Shown here in pieces: positions 47,106 through 58,136 of a DNA stretch of 64,000 bases (position 1 is the stretch's first letter; every line of letters begins with the position of its first letter). The translations under genes were made by a program, and so were the position numbers. The notes below the pieces were generated by a model. The model searched no databases and was not told the DNA's origin. It saw only the letters and a program-made list of their open reading frames with translations. The DNA is from Sphingobium yanoikuyae (lineage in GTDB: Bacteria > Pseudomonadota > Alphaproteobacteria > Sphingomonadales > Sphingomonadaceae): assembly GCF_013001025.1 (NCBI RefSeq), contig NZ_CP053021.1, positions 3,066,001-3,130,000 of the forward strand, in the 5' to 3' direction.

Positions 47106-47969
47106 TCATCGTGGCCGGATGGTGACCAGCCAGATGTCGGGCGGCGCCAGCATGCGGAAGGGCAGGCCGCTGGTGCCCACCCCGCCCGACACGATCATCG
47201 CCTTCTGCCCATCCTGATAGCGGCCACAGGCATAGCGGGTGCCATAGCGGGAGGGCACATAGACGATTCCGGCAAAGGGCAGCGCCACCTGACCGCAATG
47301 GGTATGGCCGACCAGGGTCAGCGACGGCGCATCGGGCAGCAACGGGAAGACGTCGGGTCCATGCGACAGGATGACCGGCGCGCCACCAATGTCCTGCATC
47401 GCTTTCAACGTATCGGGTATGTCGGGCTTGCGGGTATAGATGTCCTTCAATCCACCGATCGCCAGCGGCCCGCGCCGCACCGCGCCATCCTGGACCAGGG
47501 CAATGCCCAGATCGGCAAAGGCGCGCTGCCAGTCATCGGGGCTCAGCGCCACCCGGTTCTTCCTGCTGCGACTGTCATGATTGCCCAGCACCGCGACCAC
47601 GCCCATCGGCGCGCGCAGCCCGGCGAAGGGCGCGATCGCGTGGCGCGCATCATAGGTCGCGCCCCATTTATTGTCGCCGATATAGTCGCCGCCCAGCAGG
47701 ATCAGGTCCGGCTTGAGGCCGTTGATCTGCGCCACGATCCGCGCCATCCGCGCCGGGCTGTTGTCCGGCCCGGACAGATGGGTGTCCGTCAGCAGCGCGA
47801 CCTTGATCGGCTGCTGCGACGCGCCCGCCGGGAAAGGCAGCACGACATCGGCGCGTCGCACGACCGGCATAGCGCGCGCATTCATCAACAGCCAGAGCGG
47901 CCCTGCTACCGCGACCAGCAGCAGGAACAACAGGGCGGACAGAAACGGCCTGCGCCGGATGAAATTCAA
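47106..47969 (-). CDS. Membrane-anchored calcineurin-like metallophosphoesterase
   Basis: A 287-residue protein with one N-terminal span (about 9-29) and a phosphoesterase domain facing the periplasm. All metal motifs are present: LTDTHLSG (D62, H64), GGDYIGDN, VLGNHDSR, SHGPDVF and GHTHCGQV. It resembles YkuE/YaeI-type enzymes, some of which act on lipid-linked phosphates. No ATG precedes the span, so the start is a TTG at 47969 overlapping the glmU stop (TTGA). Its place between glmU and glmS suggests a link to envelope precursors, but that is only suggested by position. Confidence 0.87.
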   Translation of the reverse strand: MNFIRRRPFLSALLFLLLVAVAGPLWLLMNARAMPVVRRADVVLPFPAGASQQPIKVALLTDTHLSGPDNSPARMARIVAQINGLKPDLILLGGDYIGDNKWGATYDARHAIAPFAGLRAPMGVVAVLGNHDSRSRKNRVALSPDDWQRAFADLGIALVQDGAVRRGPLAIGGLKDIYTRKPDIPDTLKAMQDIGGAPVILSHGPDVFPLLPDAPSLTLVGHTHCGQVALPFAGIVYVPSRYGTRYACGRYQDGQKAMIVSGGVGTSGLPFRMLAPPDIWLVTIRPR

Positions 47970-49369
47970 GCCTTCGCCTTCCGCTCATGCATGCGGGTAC
48001 GGAACGCCGCCGCCCAGCCCGGCTTGCTTTCCTGTTGCGGCCGGACGAGGCACAGCGCGTCGGCCGGAACCGGCTTGGTCACGACGCTGCCCGCCGCGAC
48101 GATGGCGCCATCGCCGATCGTCGCCGGCGCGACCAGCGCGCTGTTGGAGCCGATGAAGGCCCCCGCGCCGATCTGCGTCTTATATTTGAAGAAGCCGTCA
48201 TAATTGCAGGTGATGGTGCCCGCGCCGATATTGGCCGCCGCGCCGACGCTGGCGTCGCCGATATAGGACAGGTGATTGACCTTCGCCCCTTCGTCGAGGC
48301 GCGCCTTCTTGATCTCGACGAAATTGCCGACCTTTGCCTTGGGGCCGATGTCAGCGCCCGGACGCAGCCGGGCATAGGGGCCGATGTCGGCGCCGCTGGC
48401 CACGGTCGCGCCTTCCAGATGGGAGAAGGCATGGATGACGACATTGTCGGCGATGGTGACACCCGGACCGAAGACGACATTGGGTTCGACCGTCACGTCG
48501 CGGCCCAGCACCGTGTCGTGCGAGAAGAATACGGTCTGCGGCGCGACCAGGGTCACGCCCTCGCGCATCGCCTCGGCCCGGCGGCGGTCCTGCCACACGG
48601 CTTCGACGCCGGCCAGTTCGGCGCGGCTGTTGACGCCGGCCACTTCCCACGCTTCCGTCTCGATCACGGCGCTGTTTGCGCCGGGCAGCATGATGATGTC
48701 GGGCAGATAATATTCGCCGGCCGCATTGTTGTTGCCGATCTGGTCGAGCAGCACGAACAGGTCGCTCGCCCGCACCGCCATCAGGCCGCTATTGCACAGG
48801 GTGACGGCGCGCTCGGCCTCGCTCGCATCCTTAAACTCGACCATCTTCTCGATGATGCCCTGACCATCGGCGATGATCCGGCCATAGGCGGCGGCATCAT
48901 CCGGGCGGAAGCCCAGCACCACCGCGCGCGGCTCGTCGCCCCGGCTCAGCCGATCGAGCATCGCCTTCATCGTCGCGCCGCTGACCAGCGGCACGTCGCC
49001 ATAGAGGATCAGCACGTCACCGGCGAACCCCGCCAGCGCATCATGCGCCTGCGCCACGGCATGACCGGTGCCAAGCTGCTGGTCCTGCACGGCGATGGCG
49101 ACGCCGCTGCCCTCGACCGCCTTTTCCACCTGCTCGCGGCCGGCGCCGACCACGACCACCTGCCGCTCGGGCAGCAGGTCCGCGACGCTGGCAAGCAGGT
49201 GCAGCAGCATCGGCCGCCCGGCGATCGGGTGCAGCACCTTGTGCGTGCCGGACTTCATCCTTGTGCCCTGCCCGGCGGCAAGGATGACGACTGCTAGGGG
49301 GCGAGGTGCGGTCACGGCGAGCGCGTCCTTTTCGTTCAAGTGGTCTGGAATATCACGGCTCTCTGCCAT
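47966..49369 (-). CDS. glmU: Bifunctional UDP-GlcNAc pyrophosphorylase / glucosamine-1-phosphate acetyltransferase
   Basis: A 467-residue enzyme making UDP-N-acetylglucosamine in two steps. The uridylyltransferase domain (about 20-250) starts with VVILAAGQGTRMKSGTHKVL; the left-handed beta-helix acetyltransferase domain (about 270-450) has hexapeptide repeats and the GAGTITCNYDGFFKYKT active-site region. The ATG at 49369 gives a short N-terminal extension compared with E. coli GlmU. It is divergent from gph, with 43 bases between the two starts. Confidence 0.95.
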   Translation of the reverse strand: MAESRDIPDHLNEKDALAVTAPRPLAVVILAAGQGTRMKSGTHKVLHPIAGRPMLLHLLASVADLLPERQVVVVGAGREQVEKAVEGSGVAIAVQDQQLGTGHAVAQAHDALAGFAGDVLILYGDVPLVSGATMKAMLDRLSRGDEPRAVVLGFRPDDAAAYGRIIADGQGIIEKMVEFKDASEAERAVTLCNSGLMAVRASDLFVLLDQIGNNNAAGEYYLPDIIMLPGANSAVIETEAWEVAGVNSRAELAGVEAVWQDRRRAEAMREGVTLVAPQTVFFSHDTVLGRDVTVEPNVVFGPGVTIADNVVIHAFSHLEGATVASGADIGPYARLRPGADIGPKAKVGNFVEIKKARLDEGAKVNHLSYIGDASVGAAANIGAGTITCNYDGFFKYKTQIGAGAFIGSNSALVAPATIGDGAIVAAGSVVTKPVPADALCLVRPQQESKPGWAAAFRTRMHERKAKA

Positions 49370-49412
49370 GTTTGCCTTGCCATTGCCACCGCCGACGCGG
49401 CATGGCGATGCC

Positions 49413-50081
49413 ATGGCACGCTTATCCTTCGACATTGTCGGCTTCGACCTCGACGGCACCCTGCTCGACACCAGCGGCGATCTGGCCGCGGCGGTCAATT
49501 ATGCGATCGGCACGATCGGCCGAGCCCCCTTCCCGGTCGATTCCATCCGGCCCTTCGTGGGCAAGGGTGCCAAGGTGATGCTGCAGCGCGCGCTCGACGC
49601 GTCGGGCGGCTATGACGAAGCGATCCTCGACCAGACGCTGCCGATCCTGCTCGATTATTATGAGCAGAATCTGGCGCTCCACTCCCTGCCCTATCCCGGC
49701 ATGATGGCAATGCTGGATGCGCTGGCGGAGCGCGGCGTGAAGCTGGCAATCTGCACCAACAAGGCAGAACGCTTCACGATTCCCTTGCTGCACCAACTGG
49801 GCCTGTTCGACCGTTTCGCCTCGGTCGTGGCCGGTGACACGGTTGGCATTGCCAAGCCCGATCCGGCGCCGATCCATGCGATGATTGAGCGGGCCGGCGG
49901 CGGCCGCACCATCTTCCTGGGCGACACGATCAACGACATTGCCGGCGCGCGCAATGCCGGCATTCCCAGCATCGCGGTCAGCTTCGGCTTCCTCGACGGC
50001 CCGGTCGAAAATCTGGAGGCCGACGCGGTGATCCACCATTTCGACGAGCTGGTGCCGATGCTGGAAGCCTGGCCGGCATGA
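49413..50081 (+). CDS. gph: Phosphoglycolate phosphatase (HAD superfamily)
   Basis: A 222-residue HAD phosphatase with the nucleophile and acid aspartates D12 and D14 in GFDLDGTLLDTSG, a helical cap domain, KLAICTNKAERF (motif II) and FLGDTINDIAGARNAG (motif IV). The family removes phosphoglycolate formed in DNA repair. The start at 49413 gives the normal N terminus. Its stop overlaps the start of the next gene (ATGA), so the two are coupled. Confidence 0.9.
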   Translation: MARLSFDIVGFDLDGTLLDTSGDLAAAVNYAIGTIGRAPFPVDSIRPFVGKGAKVMLQRALDASGGYDEAILDQTLPILLDYYEQNLALHSLPYPGMMAMLDALAERGVKLAICTNKAERFTIPLLHQLGLFDRFASVVAGDTVGIAKPDPAPIHAMIERAGGGRTIFLGDTINDIAGARNAGIPSIAVSFGFLDGPVENLEADAVIHHFDELVPMLEAWPA

Positions 50082-50839
50082 GCTTGCGCCTGGAGCGGGA
50101 CGGCACGGTCGCCCGGCTGCTGATCGATCGGGCCGATCGCCGCAATGCCATGACCCAGGCGATGTGGGAGGCGATGCCCCATCTGGTCGCCGATGCCATG
50201 GCCGATGCGGATATCCGTGTGCTGATCCTCGCCTCGGCCACGCCCGGCCTGTTCTGCGCCGGTGCCGACATCAATGAATTTGCCGCCTGTTCGGGCGATG
50301 GCGACTGGCGCGCCGCCAACCAGGCCGCGATCCGCGCCAGCCAATATGCGCTGGCCCATGCGGAAAAGCCGGTGATCGCGGCGATCGACGGCGATTGTGT
50401 CGGCGGCGGATGCGGGCTGGCGATCGCCTGCGACCTGCGCATCGCGGCGCCGACCGCACGGCTGGGCATCACCCCGGCCAAGCTCGGCATCGTCTATTCG
50501 CTGTTCGACACCCGCCTGCTGGTCGATCTGGTCGGGCCGGCACGGGCCAAGCGCATCCTCTTCACCGGCGCGCTGCACGATGCCGAGGCGGCCCTTGCCA
50601 TCGACCTGATCGACGAGATCGCGACCGATCCTCTGGCTGCTGCCGACGCACTGGCGCGCGAGATTGCCGGCAATGCCCAGCATAGCGTGCGCGCATCCAA
50701 GGCGATGGTCCGCCGCATCCTCGACGGTCAGGCGGATGACGACATGGTGACGCTGGAAATGTTCCGCGACGCCTTCACCTATCCCGACTTTGCCGAAGGC
50801 GTCGCGGCGTTCCGCGAGAAGCGGAAACCGCGTTTCTGA
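50078..50839 (+). CDS. Enoyl-CoA hydratase/isomerase family protein lacking both catalytic glutamates
   Basis: A 253-residue crotonase-fold protein. The oxyanion-hole segments FCAGADINEF and AIDGDCVGGG are intact, so it should still bind an acyl-CoA thioester. However, the two glutamates of enoyl-CoA hydratases are replaced: G113 in GGGCGLAI and A134 in ITPAKLGI. It is therefore probably not a hydratase; a decarboxylase, isomerase or hydrolase of the same fold is more likely. Its start overlaps the stop of gph. Confidence 0.85.
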   Translation: MSLRLERDGTVARLLIDRADRRNAMTQAMWEAMPHLVADAMADADIRVLILASATPGLFCAGADINEFAACSGDGDWRAANQAAIRASQYALAHAEKPVIAAIDGDCVGGGCGLAIACDLRIAAPTARLGITPAKLGIVYSLFDTRLLVDLVGPARAKRILFTGALHDAEAALAIDLIDEIATDPLAAADALAREIAGNAQHSVRASKAMVRRILDGQADDDMVTLEMFRDAFTYPDFAEGVAAFREKRKPRF

Positions 50840-50945
50840 TCCAGGTTAGGCAGTTTCCCGCTCGGCCCGCCGCAACCGTTACGCTCTCTTAACCATCGAC
50901 ATTTACCGGAAAATGCAGGATGGCGCTCCTGCATGACGCGACGTC

Positions 50946-52133
50946 ATGCCGTCATGCTGCACAAAGGATCGGTCGCACTTCGTGGGTGAGAATTTCGCCT
51001 TCTTCCTGTCCATCATGATGGCCAGCTTCGGCGTCGCCTTCCTCATCGTCTGGGGCTGGGGCGCGCGGGAAGCCGGCTGGTGGAGCGGCGCCTTCTTCAA
51101 CGTCGCCATGGGCTTTGCCGTGCCGGTCGCGTTCGACTTCCTGCCGACGGACTTGTGGGGCATCGTCGCCGACATCGCCTTTGCCACCGGCTTCCTGCTG
51201 TTCAGCCAGGCGCTGCTGACGCGCTGGCGCCCCAATTGGGTGCTGGGGCTGCGCATCGCCATCTGGGCGATATCGATCCTGATCTGCAGCTTTGCGGTGA
51301 TGCGGGACATCGTCCCGCTGGAACTGGTGTCGTCCGACTTCGGCTGCTTCCTGCTGATTTCCATCCCGCTGATCGCCGGACGCGGCCAGTTGCGCGGCTG
51401 GCCCGATCGCGCCCTCTATGCTGCCGTCACCCTGGTGGCCCTCGACAACCTGCTGCGCGGCAGCAGCGTGTCCTTCACCCTGCCCGGCGGCGTAGCGTTC
51501 CGCGACAGCCAATATGCCTTCCTGATGCAGGCGCTGGCCTGCATGTTCGGCCTGTTCCTGGCCCTCTCCGCACTCGCGGCGGCCATGCAGGACGTGCTCA
51601 CCCGCTATCGCCATGATGCCCATGTCGATCCGCTGTCGGGCCTGCTCAATCGCCGCGGGTTCGAGGAGGCGGTGGCCCGCCATGATGCCAGCGGCAGCCT
51701 GATCGCCTGTGACATCGACCATTTCAAGCGGGTCAACGACGCCCATGGCCATGGGCTGGGCGACCGGGTGATCGTCGCGCTGGCCGATGCGCTGCGCGCA
51801 CTGGCCCCGGCCGATGCCGTCATCGCCCGCTTCGGCGGCGAGGAGTTCATCCTCTTCCTGCCCGGCGCAGACCCTGCCATGGCGACCGGCATTGCCGACG
51901 CGATCCGGCTGCGCTTTGCCGAACAGGCGGCAAGCCGGCTTGGCCTGCCCGGCCCGCTCACCGCCAGCTTCGGCCTCACCAGCCTGCACCGCGCCGACCG
52001 CTCGATCCATGACGCGATCGCACGGGCCGACAGCGCGCTCTATGAAGCGAAGGAAAAGGGCCGCAACCGCGTCGCCATTCGGCCCGCGCTGGCGCCCGCC
52101 GGCGATGCTCAGTCGAGCCGTGCCATCGCCTGA
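50946..52133 (+). CDS. Diguanylate cyclase with membrane sensor region
   Basis: A 395-residue protein with about six N-terminal membrane spans (about 15-215) and a C-terminal GGDEF domain. The active site reads GGEEF at 297-301, an accepted functional variant, and LIACDIDHFKRVNDAHGHGLGD is the metal/GTP-binding helix-loop region. The feedback inhibition site RxxD is not present (APAD occupies the position), so output is probably not product-inhibited. No EAL domain follows. The start is uncertain: ATG at 50946 has no SD; a GTG at 50982 is an alternative. The end overlaps the next gene by 25 bases. Confidence 0.85.
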   Translation: MPSCCTKDRSHFVGENFAFFLSIMMASFGVAFLIVWGWGAREAGWWSGAFFNVAMGFAVPVAFDFLPTDLWGIVADIAFATGFLLFSQALLTRWRPNWVLGLRIAIWAISILICSFAVMRDIVPLELVSSDFGCFLLISIPLIAGRGQLRGWPDRALYAAVTLVALDNLLRGSSVSFTLPGGVAFRDSQYAFLMQALACMFGLFLALSALAAAMQDVLTRYRHDAHVDPLSGLLNRRGFEEAVARHDASGSLIACDIDHFKRVNDAHGHGLGDRVIVALADALRALAPADAVIARFGGEEFILFLPGADPAMATGIADAIRLRFAEQAASRLGLPGPLTASFGLTSLHRADRSIHDAIARADSALYEAKEKGRNRVAIRPALAPAGDAQSSRAIA

Positions 52134-52384
52134 AGAAAGGCGTCCCGCGCCGCCTGGCGCTTGAGCCGTCGGCGTCGCAGCAGGATCGCAACCGCACCGA
52201 AGGGCAGGCACACCGCCAGCCCCAGGGCCGTCTGCGGCAATATCTGCAGCGTCATTTCGGGATGGCGGACGATCGCGATGATGTCGGCCAGCGCGGTCAG
52301 CACCGAAAAGATGATCCACAGCGCAAGGAACAACCGCTCAGGATTGGCCGACGGCACCGACTGGCTGGAGGGGAACTGGTTCAT
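52109..52384 (-). CDS. Small two-span membrane protein of unknown function
   Basis: A 91-residue protein with a polar N terminus, two spans (about 19-39 and 47-68) and a basic C-terminal helix (LLRRRRLKRQAARDAFLQAM). No family recognised. It is convergent with and overlaps the last 25 bases of the diguanylate cyclase gene. The reading frame is supported by topology and codon pattern alone. Confidence 0.55.
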   Translation of the reverse strand: MNQFPSSQSVPSANPERLFLALWIIFSVLTALADIIAIVRHPEMTLQILPQTALGLAVCLPFGAVAILLRRRRLKRQAARDAFLQAMARLD

Positions 52385-52420
52385 GCCCGTCCGATAGAGC
52401 AGCGCGCGTCCTTCCCCAAA

Positions 52421-52448
52421 AGAAAAAGGCCCCCGCTTGGCGGAGGCC
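52421..52448 (-). terminator. Rho-independent terminator of lpdA
   Basis: On the minus strand GGCCTCCGC pairs with GCGGGGGCC (one G-T wobble) around a three-base loop, followed by TTTTTCTTTT. It ends the mdh to lpdA cluster. Confidence 0.88.
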
Positions 52449-52478
52449 CCTTCCCTTATCCAGCGATAGCGCAGTCGA

Positions 52479-53879
52479 TCACATGTGGATCGGCTTGCCG
52501 GTCACGGCCATCGCCGCTTCCTTGATCGCTTCGCTGTGCGTCGGATGCGCATGGCAGGTGTAAGCGATGTCTTCGCTCGACGCGCCGAATTCCATGGCTT
52601 GCGCGGCCTGTGCGATCATCGTGCCGGCGACGGTGGCGATGATCCACACGCCCAGCACCTTATCGGTTTCGGCGTCGGCGATGATCTTCACGAAGCCGTC
52701 GGGCTCGTGATTGGTCTTCGCGCGGCTGTTCGCCATCATCGGGAACTTGCCGACCTTGACGGCGCCACGTTCCTTGGCGGCTTCCTCGGTCAGGCCCACG
52801 CCCGCGATTTCCGGCTTGGTGTAGACCACCGAGGGGATCACGTCATGGTTCACGATGCCGGTCAGGCCCGCGATATTCTCGGCGACGGCAATGCCTTCGT
52901 CCTCGGCCTTGTGCGCCAGCATCGGGCCGGGGATGACGTCGCCAATCGCCCAGACGCCCGGAACCTTGGTGCCGAACTCATGATCGGTCTCGATCTGACC
53001 GCGCGCGTTCAGCTCCAAGCCGATCTTGTCGAGGCCCAGGCCTTCGGTGTTGGGACGACGACCGATCGACACCAGGACGACGTCCGCTTCGATCTTCTCG
53101 GCTTCGCCACCGGCGGCGGGTTCGACGGTCAGGGTCACGCCCGACTTGCCGACTTCGGCGCCGGTCACCTTGGTGCCGAGCTTATATTCGAAGCCCTGCT
53201 TCTTGAAGATCTTGTTGGCTTCCTTGCGGACTTCGCCATCCATGCCGGGCAGGATCTGGTCGAGATATTCGACGACAGTGACCTTGGCGCCCAGGCGCTT
53301 CCACACCGAACCCAGTTCCAGACCGATCACGCCGCCACCGACGACGACCAGATGGCCCGGAACCTTGTCCAGTTCCAGCGCGCCGGTCGAATCGACGATC
53401 TTGCCGCCCGCATTGTCCACGGCCACGCCCGGCAGCGGGGCGACCGACGAACCGGTGGCGATGACGATGTTCTTCGCCGTCACCTTCTCGCCGTTCACTT
53501 CGACGGTGTTGGCGCCGGTGAAGCTGGCCAGGCCCTTGAGCCAGGTCACCTTGTTCTTCTTGAACAGATATTCGATGCCGCCGGTCAGGCCCTTGATGGC
53601 ATCGACGCGCTGGCCCTGCATGGTGGGCAGGTCCAGGCTCATCTTGTCGATCTTGACGCCCAGCTTGGCGAGCGCGCCGTTGGCGGCCTCGTCATAAAGT
53701 TCCGAGGCGTGCAGCAGCGCCTTCGACGGGATGCAGCCGACGTTGAGGCAGGTGCCGCCCAGCGTCTCGCGGCTTTCGGCACAGGCGGTCTTCAGGCCCA
53801 GCTGAGCAGCACGGATCGCGGCGACATAGCCACCCGGGCCAGCACCGATAACCAGGACGTCATAATCGAAATCGGACAT
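52479..53879 (-). CDS. lpdA: Dihydrolipoyl dehydrogenase (E3)
   Basis: A 466-residue flavoprotein that reoxidises lipoamide in the 2-oxoglutarate and possibly pyruvate dehydrogenase complexes. The FAD motif GAGPGGYVAAIRAAQLG begins at residue 12, the redox-active disulfide is C44/C49 in GGTCLNVGCIPSKAL, and the C-terminal active-site HAHPTHSEA is present. It is the last gene of the TCA cluster, separated from odhB by a 107-base gap with two hairpins and followed by a strong terminator. Confidence 0.96.
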   Translation of the reverse strand: MSDFDYDVLVIGAGPGGYVAAIRAAQLGLKTACAESRETLGGTCLNVGCIPSKALLHASELYDEAANGALAKLGVKIDKMSLDLPTMQGQRVDAIKGLTGGIEYLFKKNKVTWLKGLASFTGANTVEVNGEKVTAKNIVIATGSSVAPLPGVAVDNAGGKIVDSTGALELDKVPGHLVVVGGGVIGLELGSVWKRLGAKVTVVEYLDQILPGMDGEVRKEANKIFKKQGFEYKLGTKVTGAEVGKSGVTLTVEPAAGGEAEKIEADVVLVSIGRRPNTEGLGLDKIGLELNARGQIETDHEFGTKVPGVWAIGDVIPGPMLAHKAEDEGIAVAENIAGLTGIVNHDVIPSVVYTKPEIAGVGLTEEAAKERGAVKVGKFPMMANSRAKTNHEPDGFVKIIADAETDKVLGVWIIATVAGTMIAQAAQAMEFGASSEDIAYTCHAHPTHSEAIKEAAMAVTGKPIHM

Positions 53880-53900
53880 GGGGTTTTCCCTTCTCCAGTC

Positions 53901-53968
53901 ATGCCAGCCAAACTGGCATCGCTCTGCCCCAAATCAAGGGCAAGAGGCGCCCCGGCCTAAGCCGGGGC
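53901..53968. repeat. Two hairpins between odhB and lpdA
   Basis: ATGCCAG/CTGGCAT (53901-53919) and GCCCCGGC/GCCGGGGC (53949-53968) form two stem-loops without T-tracts in the gap between odhB and lpdA. They may stabilise or cut the message, letting E2 and E3 be made at different levels. Confidence 0.5.
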
Positions 53969-53986
53969 AACAATAAATGGTGATTA

Positions 53987-55234
<1,248 letters not shown>

Positions 55235-55242
55235 GTGCTTTC

Positions 55243-58038
55243 TCAGCCTTTCTTCTGGCGACGGATTTCTTCACGAACGCTGTGACCCAGCGCATCGGCG
55301 ACGAGGGCGCCCTGTTCGGACACATGGCGCGAGGCCAGGCCCGTGGCAGGCGATGCCGAAGCCTTGCGGCCGGCATAGCGGGCGCGCTTGGGCGCCTTGC
55401 CGGCCTTGGCCAGCGCTTCCTCGATATAGGGTTCGACGAAGGACCAGGCGCCGTTGTTGCGCGGTTCTTCCTGACACCAGACGACCTCGTCCAGATTGGT
55501 CATGCGCTCGATGCGCGTGGCCAGTGCGTCAGTGGCGAACGGATAAATCTGTTCGATACGGACGATCTGGGTGTTGGCATCGCCGGCGGCGTCGCGGGCT
55601 TCCATCAGGTCGTAGAAGACCTTGCCCGAGCAGAGCACCAGGCGCTTGGTATCCTTGTCAGCCGACCCGTTGGGGTCCGACAGGATGCGCTTGAAGTGCG
55701 TTTCGCCCAGGAAGTCCTCGGCCTTGCTGACGGCGGCCTTGTGACGCAGCAGCGACTTGGGCGCCATGATGATGAGCGGCTTGCGGAAGGGCCGCAGCAT
55801 CTGGCGACGCAGCGCGTGGAAGTAATTGGCCGGGGTCGTGATGTTCGCGACCTGGATATTGCCTTCGGCGCAGAGCTGCAGATAGCGTTCCAGACGCGCC
55901 GAGCTATGCTCGGGCCCCTGGCCTTCATAGCCGTGCGGCAGCAGGCAGACGAGGCCGTTGGACCGCAGCCACTTGGTTTCCGACGACGCGATATACTGGT
56001 CGAAGATGATCTGCGCACCATTGGCGAAATCGCCGAACTGCGCTTCCCAGATTACCAGGCTCTTCGGGTCCGCCAAAGCGAAACCATATTCAAAGCCCAG
56101 CACGCCATATTCGGACAAAGGCGAGTCCAGCACTTCGAAACGGCCATGCGGCACGGTCGAGAGCGGGATATACTTGGCCTCGGTGTCCTGGTCGGTCCAG
56201 ACCGCGTGACGCTGGCTGAAGGTGCCGCGACCCGAATCCTGACCCGACAGGCGAACGCCATAGCCTTCCGACAGCAGCGAACCGAAGGCCAGCGCCTCGC
56301 CGGTCGCCCAGTCGAAATTGGCACCCGACTTGAACATCTCGGCCTTGGCATCCAGCACACGCTTCAGCGTCTTGTGGACATTATGGCCTTCGGGAACGGT
56401 GGTCAGCGTGCGGCCCAGGCTGTCGAACAGCTTCTGGTTGATCGCCGATTCCACGCTCTGGCGCGCGGTTTCGGCATCGGCCGGCTTGTGCAGGCCCGAC
56501 CAGCGACCGGCGAACCAGTCGGCCTTGTTGGCCTTGTAGCTCTTGGCGGCTTCGAACTCGTCTTCCAGATGGGCGACGAACTCGTCGGTCGAACCGGAGA
56601 CGAACGCATCGTCCACCACGCCTTCCGCCTTCAGGCGCGCGGCATAAATGTCGCTGACCGGCGGATGCTGACGGATTTCCTTGTACATCAGCGGCTGGGT
56701 GAAGCCCGGCTCGTCGCCTTCGTTATGACCGAAGCGGCGATAGCACCACATGTCGACGACGACGTCGCGATGGAATTTCTGGCGATATTCCATGGCGAGC
56801 TTGGTCGCGAAGGTCACGGCTTCGGGATCATCGCCATTGACGTGCAGGATCGGCGCCTGGACACCCTTCGCCACGTCCGACGGATAGGGCGAGCCGCGCG
56901 AGAATTGCGGGCTGGTGGTGAAGCCGATCTGGTTGTTGATGATGAAGTGGACGCAGCCGCCGGTGTTGTAGCCGCTGACGCCCGAGAAGCCGAGGCATTC
57001 CCAGACGATGCCCTGGCCGGCGAAGGCCGCGTCGCCGTGGATCAGCACGGGCAGAACCTGCTCATGCTTGGTGAGGTCGTCGCGGAAGGTCTGCTGCGCG
57101 CGGACCTTGCCCAGCACCACCGGATCGACGGTTTCGAGGTGCGACGGGTTGGGAACCAGCGACATATGGACCTTGACGCCGTCGAACTCACGGTCGGTCG
57201 AGGTGCCGAGATGATATTTCACGTCGCCCGAACCACCCACGTCTTCGGGGTTGGCAGTGCCGCCCGAGAATTCGTGGAAGATGACGCGGAAGCCCTTGGC
57301 CATGACGTTGACAAGGACGTTCAGGCGGCCGCGATGGGCCATACCGAACACGATCTCGCGCACGCCCGATGCGCCACCATATTTGATGACCGCTTCGAGC
57401 GCGGGGATCATGGACTCGCCACCGTCGAGGCCGAAGCGCTTGGTGCCGACATATTTGCGGCCCAGGAACTTCTCATACTGCTCGCCCTGGATGACCTTGG
57501 CCAGGATCGCCTTCTTGCCCTCGGGCGTGAAGTGGATTTCCTTGTCCTTGCCCTCCAGGCGTTCCTGCAGGAAGCGGCGCTCTTCAACGTCCGCGATATG
57601 CATATATTCAAGGCCGACATTGCCGCAGTAATTCTGGCGCAGGATCGTCACGATCTCCGCGACGGTCGCGTACTGCAGGCCCAGCGTGCCGCCCAGGAAG
57701 ACCTTCTTCGACGCGTCGGTCAGGCCATGATATTCCGGAGTCAGGTCCGCCGGCAGGTCACGCTTGGCCAAGCCCAGCGGATCGAGATTGGCGGCCAGAT
57801 GACCGCGCACGCGATATGTGCGGATCAGCATCTGTGCGCGGATTGCGTCCTCGGCAGCCGATGCGATATCGGCCTCGGAAACAGCGGCACCCTGCGCCTT
57901 TGCAGCAGCCTTCACGGCCACCTGCATCTGCGTCGGGTCCATCGCCCCGGTCAGGTCGTCGGTGTCCGCCAACGGCCAGTTGGGGCGTGCCCAGCTCGGC
58001 CCCTGTTCGATCTCGAAATCCTGGTTCTCGTAACCCAT
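55243..58038 (-). CDS. sucA: 2-oxoglutarate dehydrogenase E1 component
   Basis: A 931-residue thiamine-diphosphate enzyme that decarboxylates 2-oxoglutarate. The core is standard: [18 protein letters not shown] entry, [32 protein letters not shown], and the C-terminal RIEQIYPF and [15 protein letters not shown]. The N terminus ([19 protein letters not shown]) lacks the LSGSNQSWIEQLY-type segment used by the E. coli enzyme to bind E2. Two starts are possible, 58038 (used) and 58053. It follows sucD by 98 bases. Confidence 0.95.
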   Translation of the reverse strand: MGYENQDFEIEQGPSWARPNWPLADTDDLTGAMDPTQMQVAVKAAAKAQGAAVSEADIASAAEDAIRAQMLIRTYRVRGHLAANLDPLGLAKRDLPADLTPEYHGLTDASKKVFLGGTLGLQYATVAEIVTILRQNYCGNVGLEYMHIADVEERRFLQERLEGKDKEIHFTPEGKKAILAKVIQGEQYEKFLGRKYVGTKRFGLDGGESMIPALEAVIKYGGASGVREIVFGMAHRGRLNVLVNVMAKGFRVIFHEFSGGTANPEDVGGSGDVKYHLGTSTDREFDGVKVHMSLVPNPSHLETVDPVVLGKVRAQQTFRDDLTKHEQVLPVLIHGDAAFAGQGIVWECLGFSGVSGYNTGGCVHFIINNQIGFTTSPQFSRGSPYPSDVAKGVQAPILHVNGDDPEAVTFATKLAMEYRQKFHRDVVVDMWCYRRFGHNEGDEPGFTQPLMYKEIRQHPPVSDIYAARLKAEGVVDDAFVSGSTDEFVAHLEDEFEAAKSYKANKADWFAGRWSGLHKPADAETARQSVESAINQKLFDSLGRTLTTVPEGHNVHKTLKRVLDAKAEMFKSGANFDWATGEALAFGSLLSEGYGVRLSGQDSGRGTFSQRHAVWTDQDTEAKYIPLSTVPHGRFEVLDSPLSEYGVLGFEYGFALADPKSLVIWEAQFGDFANGAQIIFDQYIASSETKWLRSNGLVCLLPHGYEGQGPEHSSARLERYLQLCAEGNIQVANITTPANYFHALRRQMLRPFRKPLIIMAPKSLLRHKAAVSKAEDFLGETHFKRILSDPNGSADKDTKRLVLCSGKVFYDLMEARDAAGDANTQIVRIEQIYPFATDALATRIERMTNLDEVVWCQEEPRNNGAWSFVEPYIEEALAKAGKAPKRARYAGRKASASPATGLASRHVSEQGALVADALGHSVREEIRRQKKG

Positions 58039-58136
58039 CGTCTTGTGTCCCATGCATGCCGCGTGCAGTCGCGGAGCGGGAAAGTGCGGCCGGGGTGCAG
58101 CCCGGCCGCGTTTCCATATCATATTTTAAAGGCGGA

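Noticed and set aside
50878..50896. CtrA-like GTTA-N7-TTAA before the diguanylate cyclase gene
   Set aside because: One half-site is degenerate and short AT motifs of this kind arise by chance; not enough to report as a site.
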